Source of the DNA: Bacteroidales bacterium UBA1735
GTDB taxonomy: Bacteria; Bacteroidota; Bacteroidia; Bacteroidales; Paludibacteraceae
DNA length: 18,329 nt
Direction of reading: 5' to 3'
Assembly: GCA_002315745.1 (NCBI GenBank)
Contig: DCID01000016.1
Span: 1 to 18,329 of the forward strand
A program made the translations under genes and the position numbers. Of this stretch, positions 1 through 5,692 are shown one piece after another. The notes beneath the pieces are model-generated. The model had not been told where the DNA came from and ran no database searches. It was given only the letters and a program-made list of their open reading frames with translations. Positions within the stretch are counted from its first letter, which is position 1; each line of letters begins with the position of its first letter.

Positions 1-909
1 GTTTATCCCGGTTGCACCGAGGAGGATTGTGTGCCCGTATTGGAGAAGAACAGCAGTCTTAAGTTCAACCAAGATTTCTTCTGCGGTTATAGCCCCGAGC
101 GTATCAACCCCGGTGACAAGGTCAATACCTTGACTAAGATTAAGAAGATCACCTCTGGTTCGACGCCCGAAGTTGCAGACCTCGTGGACGCGATGTATAA
201 CTCTATCCTGCTCAATGGTACCCACCGTGCACCGAATATGAAGGTGGCAGAGGCTGCCAAAGCCGTAGAGAACAGCCAACGCGATGTCAACATCTCTTTC
301 ATGAACGAACTCGCACTCATCTGCGACCGCGTCGGTATAGACACCAACGATGTCATCGAGGCGGCTGGTACGAAGTGGAACTTCCTCAAGTACCGTCCCG
401 GATTAGTCGGTGGTCACTGTATCTCAGTCGATCCGTACTACCTAGCACATAAAGCCAAATCGCTCGGCTATGATCCGAAGGTTATCCTCTCCGGTCGTGC
501 GGTAAATAACTCCATCTCTAAGTTCATTGCCGATAAGGTGCTCAAACTCATGATCCAAAAGGATCATAAGATCAAGGATAGTAACGTCCTTATCTTAGGT
601 GTGACCTTTAAGGAGAACTGCCCAGACTGCCGTAATACCAAAGTGGTCGATATAGCCACCGAGTTGGAAGATTTCGGTTGCAAGGTCGACATCTACGATC
701 CTTGGGCTTCGCCTGCAGTGGTTAAGCACGAGTATGGCAAGGACCTTATCCCTGCCGTTGATCCCAGCAAGAAATATGCTGCCATCATCGCTTGCGTGAG
801 CCACGAGCAGTTCCTCACCTTTGACTTTAAGAAGTACCACGACCAAGGTGCGGTCATCTTCGACGTTAAGAACTTCGTCGATCGCTCCGTCGTTGACAGT
901 CGCCTCTAA
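1..909 (+). CDS. UDP-N-acetylhexosamine 6-dehydrogenase (WbpA/TviB-type), 5'-truncated
   Basis: The reading frame is open from base 1, beginning VYPGCTEEDC, so the GTG at 31 is an internal valine and the gene starts outside the window. The 302 visible codons are the C-terminal part of a family usually about 420-440 residues long; the N-terminal NAD-binding Rossmann fold is missing. Visible signatures are GYSPERINPGDK, the central helix around AAKAVENSQRDVN, the catalytic-cysteine motif GGHCISVDPYY (Cys codon 418-420), and the UDP-binding C-terminal domain with GVTFKENCPDCRNTK. The family performs two NAD-dependent oxidations that turn UDP-GlcNAc or UDP-GalNAc into the uronic acid used for capsule or O-antigen. 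The GYSPERINPG and FKENCPDCRN motifs separate it from UDP-glucose dehydrogenase. It is the last gene of a plus-strand unit and is followed by a terminator. Whether the substrate is the gluco or galacto epimer cannot be decided here. Confidence 0.93.
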   Translation, partial: VYPGCTEEDCVPVLEKNSSLKFNQDFFCGYSPERINPGDKVNTLTKIKKITSGSTPEVADLVDAMYNSILLNGTHRAPNMKVAEAAKAVENSQRDVNISFMNELALICDRVGIDTNDVIEAAGTKWNFLKYRPGLVGGHCISVDPYYLAHKAKSLGYDPKVILSGRAVNNSISKFIADKVLKLMIQKDHKIKDSNVLILGVTFKENCPDCRNTKVVDIATELEDFGCKVDIYDPWASPAVVKHEYGKDLIPAVDPSKKYAAIIACVSHEQFLTFDFKKYHDQGAVIFDVKNFVDRSVVDSRL

Positions 910-929
910 TTAAGAGTAATCGATATACG

Positions 930-960
930 AAAAACACCGCCCTTTGGACGGTGTTTTTTT
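930..960 (+). terminator. Rho-independent terminator after the dehydrogenase
   Basis: A 10-bp stem (AAAAACACCG pairing with CGGTGTTTTT) encloses a 9-nt loop (CCCTTTGGA) and runs into seven T residues. It starts 20 nt after the dehydrogenase stop codon. Read on the minus strand the same stem ends in five T residues, so it may also stop the convergent operon that ends at 1101. Confidence 0.88.
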
Positions 961-1013
961 GGCGTATAGGTCAACTATTTTTTTGTTCTATATCAGCTGC
1001 CATAGATACCCCC

Positions 1014-1068
1014 TAGACAATACCTACACAATAGCTAGACAATAACTAGACAATAGATAGACATCATC
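1014..1068. repeat. Five-copy 11-bp tandem repeat (TAGACAATANN)
   Basis: Five consecutive 11-bp units begin at 1014, 1025, 1036, 1047 and 1058. The units are TAGACAATACC, TACACAATAGC, TAGACAATAAC, TAGACAATAGA and a decayed TAGACATCATC. The first nine bases are nearly constant and the last two vary. The array sits in the 191-bp spacer between two convergent genes. Apart from the terminator and this array, nothing recognisable is seen in 910-1100. Confidence 0.85.
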
Positions 1069-1100
1069 AATGAGGTGAAGGGAGCCCTACCGCCCCGCCA

Positions 1101-2345
1101 TCATTTCACCTTAGAGCCACGTAGGGCATACCATAGGATATACACCAACATGGCGATTACGAGCCAATAACTCTGTATATATCCCACACTACGAGCAATC
1201 GCATCTTGTAGCAATGGCATCACACCACCACCTACTACGAGGGTCATGAATATACCACTCGCTGCTGCTGTATATTTACCCAATCCTTCGGTAGAGAGGT
1301 TGAATATACCACCCCACATCACGCTGGTACATAGACCGCACAGGATGAAGAAGAGGCACTTCAGCGGCACAATAGCATAGAGATTAATGGTCACCATCTC
1401 TGGAATGAATATAGCCAATAGCAGGAAGACTATAGCCACCGCAGCGACGCAAGACACCTGCGTGCGTGAGGACACCTTACCACTAATAAACGTGGATGTG
1501 AAACGTCCTACTAACATCAGCAGCCAATAGATAGCGGCAATCGAACCAGCCACAGCCGTAGCATTAGGCAGATCCATGTTGCTCACGTAGAAGATCAACT
1601 CACCTGGGATACCTACTTCTACACCTACATAGAAGAAGACTGCTACCGCACCCCAAACGAGCTGTTTGAACCCTAATGCACCTTTGATATTCTCCAGCAC
1701 ATTGCCACTTGCCTGCCCGGGTTCTTGAATCTTCGTCAGTGCAATAATGATAAATGCCACAGCGAATATACCCATAGCTATCAGCAGTAGAGGCGCTACA
1801 TTGGACATAGAGGTATCTTTCGTTACTTCGCCAATCATCACACCCACTAACATAGGAGTCAGCGTAGCCGATAAGGAGTTCAGTGATCCACCTATTTGGA
1901 TATACTGGTTACCTTTGTTGCCACCACCACCCAAGATGTTGAGCATCGGGTTAACGACGGTGTTGAGGATGCACACACAGAAACCGCAGATGAATGCGCC
2001 GAACAGATAAATGAGGTAATTAGCATTCATCACCCCTCCAAATACAGCGGCATCAGCGCCCACTCTGCTGCTCAGGAACTGGACAGCAATACCGATGAAG
2101 CCCAGTGCTAAGGCTATCAAAGCGGTTTTCTTGTACCCCATCTTAGTAATCATCATGCCCGCAGGAATACCCATAAACAGGTAGGCTGCAAAATTCATCA
2201 TGTTACCAACCATTCCAGCCCATTCATACTGGAATTTCCAAATAGTGCCAAACGGCGCCGCCATGTTCGTTACAAACGAGATCATCGCGAAAAGGAACAT
2301 CATAGCGATTACCGTAATCGTTGTTTTTGCATTGTTGTTTTTCAT
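1101..2345 (-). CDS. MFS sugar permease, FucP/GluP-like (FHS family)
   Basis: This 414-residue protein has about twelve hydrophobic segments, the first at roughly residues 9-33 and the last near 390-408, the normal size for a major facilitator. The region CVCILNTVVNPMLNILG followed by NSLSATLTPMLVG matches the pattern of the fucose:H+ symporter / glucose-galactose permease branch (LNTxxNP... followed by NSLG..xxP). MTKMGYKK-like loop residues (MITKMGYKKT, about 65-74) fit the MFS motif-A position. It is the last gene of a minus-strand operon, 40 nt after galK, so it most likely imports galactose or a related hexose by proton symport; specificity is inferred from context only. No Shine-Dalgarno sequence precedes the ATG. 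The leader consists of ATGTAA-type heptads, and translation may depend on coupling to galK. Confidence 0.85.
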   Translation of the reverse strand: MKNNNAKTTITVIAMMFLFAMISFVTNMAAPFGTIWKFQYEWAGMVGNMMNFAAYLFMGIPAGMMITKMGYKKTALIALALGFIGIAVQFLSSRVGADAAVFGGVMNANYLIYLFGAFICGFCVCILNTVVNPMLNILGGGGNKGNQYIQIGGSLNSLSATLTPMLVGVMIGEVTKDTSMSNVAPLLLIAMGIFAVAFIIIALTKIQEPGQASGNVLENIKGALGFKQLVWGAVAVFFYVGVEVGIPGELIFYVSNMDLPNATAVAGSIAAIYWLLMLVGRFTSTFISGKVSSRTQVSCVAAVAIVFLLLAIFIPEMVTINLYAIVPLKCLFFILCGLCTSVMWGGIFNLSTEGLGKYTAAASGIFMTLVVGGGVMPLLQDAIARSVGYIQSYWLVIAMLVYILWYALRGSKVK

Positions 2346-2349
2346 AATC

Positions 2350-2391
2350 CTTACATATTACATTTTACATCTTACATTTTCCATCTTACAT
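2350..2391. repeat. Six-unit heptanucleotide array at the galK/permease junction
   Basis: On the minus strand, six 7-bp units run without gaps: ATGTAAG, ATGGAAA, ATGTAAG, ATGTAAA, ATGTAAT, ATGTAAG. They are followed by GATT and then the permease ATG at 2345. The first unit contains the last two codons of galK (ATG TAA), so the array supplies the galK stop codon. Five of the six units are a start codon immediately followed by a stop codon. Confidence 0.85.
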
Positions 2392-3513
2392 AACCCGTCT
2401 TGCACCATCACCTATCTCGGCGATATAGAAGTCGGCTTTGAGTCCTGTCTTTTGCGTATAGACTTTCCCTACCTCTTCGACAAACGTATCAATAGCCTCG
2501 TCGCGCACAATAGACACGGTGCAACCACCGAAGCCGCCGCCTGTCATACGACTACCGATCACGCCCTTCACTTGCCATGCCGCTTCGGCTAAGGCATCCA
2601 GTTCGGGTCCCGTTACCTCATAGTCGTCACGCAGTGATACGTGGCTCTGATTCATGAGTTGACCAAAGCGAGCAATATCTCCCGCCTTGAGTGCCGCAAT
2701 AGCATCGTTGGTACGAGCCACTTCGCCTACCACGTGACGGGCACGTTTCTTCGCTACAGGATCGGTCATCTTATCCGCTACCTTATCAAAGTCCGCCTGG
2801 CTTACCTGCGCCAAATTTTCAATCTGCAATCCTAAACTCTTCAATTCCTTCAATGCTTCTTGACACTGTGCTACGCGTGCATTATACGCGCCCGAGTCTA
2901 GTTTATGGGGCGAGTGGGTGTTAGCGATCACCACTTTCATACCTTGCAACTTCACCGGCACGAGTTCAAACTCCAAACTGGCGCAGTCGAGGTTGATGGC
3001 ATGATCTTGCTTACCTTGTGCCGAAGCGAACTGATCCATGATACCGCAGTTGACGCCGCATGCATGTTCGGCTGCCTGCGAGATGAGTGCCATCTCGGTG
3101 CGGCTCAGCCCTAATTGGAACTGGTCGTCTAATGCAAAAGCCGTCACCACCTCGATCGCTGCCGAAGACGAGAGTCCTGCACCCGCAGGCACGTTACCCC
3201 AATAGAGGAAGTCGAAGCATTGGTTATTTTTAATTTTTAATTTTTCATTTTTCATTAACTGGTCAATCACGTTCTTGGGGTACTTCTTCCAGTCCTCGCC
3301 ATCGACATTGAGGGAGAGGAAACGGTGCTCACCCACATTATTTTCTGCCAACAGCAGATAGGTTCCAAAACTTAGGGCACACGGGAAGACGTGTCCACCA
3401 TTATAATCCGTATGCTCACCGATGAGGTTCACTCGTCCTGGTGAGAAATAAACGGCTTGCGCTTCACGCTGATACGCTTTCACAAAAGCTTGTTGTAATT
3501 CTTGTACTTTCAT
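2386..3513 (-). CDS. galK: Galactokinase
   Basis: The 375-residue protein carries all three GHMP-kinase signatures. Residues 26-40 hold the galactokinase motif GRVNLIGEHTDYNGG, with the catalytic arginine at 27 and the galactose-binding Glu-His-x-Asp. The ATP-binding loop GAGLSSSAAIE lies at about 111-121, and RMTGGGFGGC at 322-331. CGIMDQFAS (156-164) contains the catalytic-base aspartate at 160. Length is normal (E. coli GalK is 382). It converts galactose and ATP to galactose-1-phosphate, the first committed Leloir step, in the cytoplasm. The start lies 8 nt after the upstream esterase stop, with only an A/T-rich leader. It is the middle gene of a three-gene operon. Residues 87-96 (MKNEKLKIKN) are encoded by a heptanucleotide array, and its last codon and stop belong to a second array. 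No galT or galM is present in the window. Confidence 0.97.
   Translation of the reverse strand: MKVQELQQAFVKAYQREAQAVYFSPGRVNLIGEHTDYNGGHVFPCALSFGTYLLLAENNVGEHRFLSLNVDGEDWKKYPKNVIDQLMKNEKLKIKNNQCFDFLYWGNVPAGAGLSSSAAIEVVTAFALDDQFQLGLSRTEMALISQAAEHACGVNCGIMDQFASAQGKQDHAINLDCASLEFELVPVKLQGMKVVIANTHSPHKLDSGAYNARVAQCQEALKELKSLGLQIENLAQVSQADFDKVADKMTDPVAKKRARHVVGEVARTNDAIAALKAGDIARFGQLMNQSHVSLRDDYEVTGPELDALAEAAWQVKGVIGSRMTGGGFGGCTVSIVRDEAIDTFVEEVGKVYTQKTGLKADFYIAEIGDGARRVM
3227..3254. repeat. Four-unit heptanucleotide array inside galK
   Basis: Four exact 7-bp units lie in the galK coding strand: TGAAAAA twice and then TTAAAAA twice. They encode most of residues 87-96 (MKNEKLKIKN), just before the conserved WGNVPAGAGLSSS segment. 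The frame is intact with the present copy number. Because 7 is not a multiple of 3, gain or loss of one unit would shift the galK frame. Confidence 0.85.
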
Positions 3514-3521
3514 ACTATGAT

Positions 3522-5084
3522 TTATTTTTTCAAATAGGGTTTCACGATATCTTCCATGATCTGGTACGCCTCCTTATACGGATGTACCTCATCCGGACTC
3601 AGTCCTTCGCGCATGCCACCGTCTAGTGCACGCATGGCGCTGTTATAGTCAATCCACCCAAAGCCGTTGGCTTCGGCATAGGCTTTGAGTTGCACATTGA
3701 TGCGGTCGATACGCGGTACAGGGTTGCCCAGTGGCGTGTTCCATAGGAACGCACGATGGGGCAGTAGCGAGCATATCATCGGTCGGATGCCGTGCGCCAC
3801 AGCGATGTCGCACATCGAGCGGATATTGCCTATTATATGTTCCTCGGAGATCACCCCGCGATTACAAGCCAAGTCGTTTGCGCCCGCTAAGATAAACACC
3901 ATCTCGGGATGCAGATCCACCACATCGGCTTGCATACGGGCGAGCATCTCGTAGGTCGTCTGAGCACTGATGCCGCGCGCTGCACAATGGTATTTAGCGA
4001 AGAACTCAGGACGCCACCTACCCCAGTGGTCGGTGATGCTATTACCCATAAACACCGCTTTGACGGCGATGTGATTAGCGATGATGGAATCGTTCTTGGC
4101 TTGATAGCGATTGTACTGAGGCCAATCTTTCTTGCCGTCGTTGGCACGTACCTCTTTCTTTACTATCTGGTAGAGTTGTTCTTTCTTCTTATCCCCTACG
4201 TTTGCCCAGATATATTGCACGATGGCATTGTCCACAAGGTCGCGGCGTTCAAAGTCTCTCCGGAACCCCCACCCGTGCCCACCGGTGGGCAGGATGAGCA
4301 GTTGTGCCGGCACGTGCTGTGCCCGCATGGCTTGGTACATAAGGAGCGTGTTATCTACAGGCACGGTCTTGTCGTCCGTGCAGGCAGCCAATAGGCAGGG
4401 CGGCATCGCCGAATGAACCTGTTGATCGAGCGACCAAGCCGCATATTGCTCCGCCGTAGCGTGCTCACCGACTAGTTGGCGGAACGAACCACGATGCCAC
4501 ATCGTAGAGTCTGTCGATATAACAGGATAAATCAATATACCATAATCGGGGCGGGCTTTCTCGGAACTATACTTCGTCACCAACGACCCGGCTAAGTGTC
4601 CACCCGCAGAGAAGCCCATCACGCCTATCTTATCCGCGATCAGGTTCCATGCCGCTGCACTATCGCGCAGCATCTCCATCGCGCGGCACGCGTCGGATAG
4701 GGGGATATTCTCATGCCCGTTGGGTAAGCGGTATTGCAGTACCGCTACCACGATGCCACGTTGGCATAGGTACTTAGCGACATCACCCCCTTCGTTGCCC
4801 GACGACACATAGGCGTATGCACCGCCCGGGATAGTGAGCAGTACTGGCATCGGTTTGCGGGTATCAGCGGGATAGTAGAGTTCGATACGCGGCGTAGCAA
4901 TCTGATAGATCTTATGTCCATCTTTGACCCACTCATCTTGGTCGGTATAGCCGTTACTTTCAGCCGGGGCTTGATCATAGAGTCTCACCACTTTGGTAGG
5001 GGCAAGGGGCACGTCATCTACCTTCTCAGCATATATGCTGAGGGAAAAACATAGGAGAAAACTGAGTATTAGATGTTTATTCAT
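3522..5084 (-). CDS. Secreted two-domain esterase: alpha/beta hydrolase fused to SGNH/GDSL hydrolase
   Basis: With the start at 5084 the protein has 520 residues. The frame stays open to an ATG at 5141, but that lies inside the promoter. The 5084 start gives a clean signal peptide (MNKHLILSFLLCFSLSIYA), so it is preferred. Residues about 60-295 are an alpha/beta hydrolase of the BD-FAE/acetyl-esterase type: oxyanion loop IPGGAY (85-90), nucleophile elbow GFSAGG (Ser159), acid in TDDKTVP (Asp237/238) and His270 in GGHGWG. Residues about 340-520 are an SGNH hydrolase: GNSI (Ser349), RGISAQTT, GAND (Asn403) and SPDEVHP (Asp498, His501). Both catalytic sets look complete. Such pairs usually remove acetyl or other acyl groups from plant or host glycans. 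It is the first gene of an operon with galK and a sugar permease, which suggests galactose-containing acylated substrates. The actual substrate is unknown. Confidence 0.88.
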   Translation of the reverse strand: MNKHLILSFLLCFSLSIYAEKVDDVPLAPTKVVRLYDQAPAESNGYTDQDEWVKDGHKIYQIATPRIELYYPADTRKPMPVLLTIPGGAYAYVSSGNEGGDVAKYLCQRGIVVAVLQYRLPNGHENIPLSDACRAMEMLRDSAAAWNLIADKIGVMGFSAGGHLAGSLVTKYSSEKARPDYGILIYPVISTDSTMWHRGSFRQLVGEHATAEQYAAWSLDQQVHSAMPPCLLAACTDDKTVPVDNTLLMYQAMRAQHVPAQLLILPTGGHGWGFRRDFERRDLVDNAIVQYIWANVGDKKKEQLYQIVKKEVRANDGKKDWPQYNRYQAKNDSIIANHIAVKAVFMGNSITDHWGRWRPEFFAKYHCAARGISAQTTYEMLARMQADVVDLHPEMVFILAGANDLACNRGVISEEHIIGNIRSMCDIAVAHGIRPMICSLLPHRAFLWNTPLGNPVPRIDRINVQLKAYAEANGFGWIDYNSAMRALDGGMREGLSPDEVHPYKEAYQIMEDIVKPYLKK

Positions 5085-5110
5085 GCCTAAGGTTTTCTTA
5101 AAAAACGATG

Positions 5111-5141
5111 CAAAGTTACAAAAATTCTCGCACATACGCAA
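5111..5141 (-). promoter_or_regulatory. Bacteroidota-type promoter of the esterase-galK-permease operon
   Basis: On the minus strand a TTG at 5141-5139 is followed by 20 bp and then TAACTTTG at 5118-5111. This matches the -33 TTTG / -7 TAnnTTTG architecture recognised by the primary sigma factor of Bacteroides. Transcription should start within about ten bases downstream, leaving a leader of roughly 20 nt before the ATG at 5084. Confidence 0.75.
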
Positions 5142-5232
5142 GAGAAAAACGCATATGGTAGTTACTTTTTTACCTAATTGTTTGATAATCTACCTATTAA
5201 CATTTCATTTTTCTGGCTATTTAGTAGATAAC

Positions 5233-5264
5233 AAAGGAGGAGTGCATCCCTGCGCCCCTCCCTC
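5233..5264. repeat. REP-like palindromic element in the intergenic spacer
   Basis: Two 14-nt arms (5233-5246 and 5251-5264) pair around the loop TCCC/GGGA. On the minus strand the arms are GAGGGAGGGGCGCA and TGCACTCCTCCTTT, giving 14 positions with one mismatch and three G-U pairs. No T-tract follows on either strand, so it is not an ordinary terminator. It lies between the terminator of the large surface-protein unit and the promoter of the esterase operon. The minus-strand arm is also G-rich. The remainder of 5142-5232 shows nothing else recognisable. Confidence 0.55.
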
Positions 5265-5271
5265 CTGATTT

Positions 5272-5313
5272 AAAAAAACACATGAAACAACTGTCTAATT
5301 TGAGACAATTGTT
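5272..5313 (-). terminator. Rho-independent terminator of the large surface-protein unit
   Basis: An 11-bp stem is formed by 5313-5303 and 5296-5286 around a 6-nt loop, followed on the minus strand about 6 nt later by seven T residues (5279-5272 region). The single imperfect pair is C against A on the plus strand but G-U in the minus-strand RNA, which indicates that the minus transcript is the functional one. It begins 10 nt after the stop codon of the 116-residue gene. Confidence 0.75.
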
Positions 5314-5322
5314 ATGGGAATA

Positions 5323-5673
5323 TTATTCTTTTCGTTTCCGAACTACACCATAGCCCACAGCGAGTAGAACGAGTGGGAGTAATGGAGCACCAATAGGCGT
5401 AAAGTCACCTACGTCTTCACCATATCCTTCTTCTTCTTCATCATCATCATCTGGTGTAACTACTTTTCGCGCATGCGAAGTGGGTTGGTCGTATGTGGTA
5501 GTGTACATCGCTGCGGGAGCAGCAGCTCCAGGCGCGGATACCTGCGTCCCCATAGAGGACGCAGATACCGCGGTTTGCTGGTTATACATACTGGTGCTAC
5601 GCATCTGGAAAGTCTGTGCGGCCATCATCATGGTCCATACAGTCAGTACTATCATTATCATTACTTTCTTCAT
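5323..5673 (-). CDS. Small exported protein with acidic run and C-terminal 'TPIGAP-helix-RKRK' tail
   Basis: This 116-residue protein has a signal peptide (about residues 1-19, cleavage after MMAA), then a Ser/Thr/Ala/Gln-rich low-complexity stretch (22-66). Next comes an acidic run DDDDEEEE (75-82), the short motif TPIGAP (92-97), a hydrophobic helix (98-111) and a basic end RKRKE. The motif-helix-basic order resembles sorting tails of the exosortase/PEP-CTERM type and C-termini on small Bacteroidales proteins; no family was confirmed. It starts 19 nt after the giant gene and has a good Shine-Dalgarno sequence, so it is almost certainly co-transcribed and separately translated. The acidic run comes from in-frame GAT and GAA trinucleotide repeats (about 5427-5451). 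Function is unknown; it may be a small envelope partner anchored by its tail, or a sorting adaptor for the giant protein. Confidence 0.8.
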   Translation of the reverse strand: MKKVMIMIVLTVWTMMMAAQTFQMRSTSMYNQQTAVSASSMGTQVSAPGAAAPAAMYTTTYDQPTSHARKVVTPDDDDEEEEGYGEDVGDFTPIGAPLLPLVLLAVGYGVVRKRKE

Positions 5674-5681
5674 AGTCTTGT

Positions 5682-5688
5682 CTCCTTT
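5682..5688 (-). promoter_or_regulatory. Strong Shine-Dalgarno sequence of the 116-residue gene
   Basis: The minus strand reads AAAGGAG with an 8-nt spacer to the ATG at 5673, close to ideal. The giant gene, galK and the permease have no comparable site and only A/T-rich leaders, as is usual in Bacteroidota. The site lies in the 19-nt gap after the giant gene and suggests independent high-level initiation. Confidence 0.7.
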
Positions 5689-5692
5689 CCAA

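Noticed and set aside
31..909. GTG at 31 as the start of the dehydrogenase
   Set aside because: The frame stays open to base 1 and the preceding residues VYPGCTEEDC belong to the conserved family sequence, so the gene is cut by the window edge.
1014..1068. The 11-bp repeat considered as a CRISPR array
   Set aside because: The units are far too short and have two-base 'spacers'; no cas-like gene is present.
1073..1111. Inverted repeat AGGTGAA/TTCACCT around the permease stop codon, considered as a terminator for the operon
   Set aside because: The stem is only 7 bp with a loop of about 25 nt, and no T-tract follows on the minus strand. The 930-960 hairpin is the better stop signal for both directions.
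3909..4394. Plus-strand 161-codon frame antisense to the esterase
   Set aside because: Both catalytic domains of the minus-strand esterase are intact across this stretch, and the antisense translation shows no family motif.
5427..5451. GAT/GAA trinucleotide run in the small exported gene considered as a phase-variation tract
   Set aside because: Changes of whole trinucleotides keep the frame and would only alter the length of the acidic run, so it is not an on/off switch.
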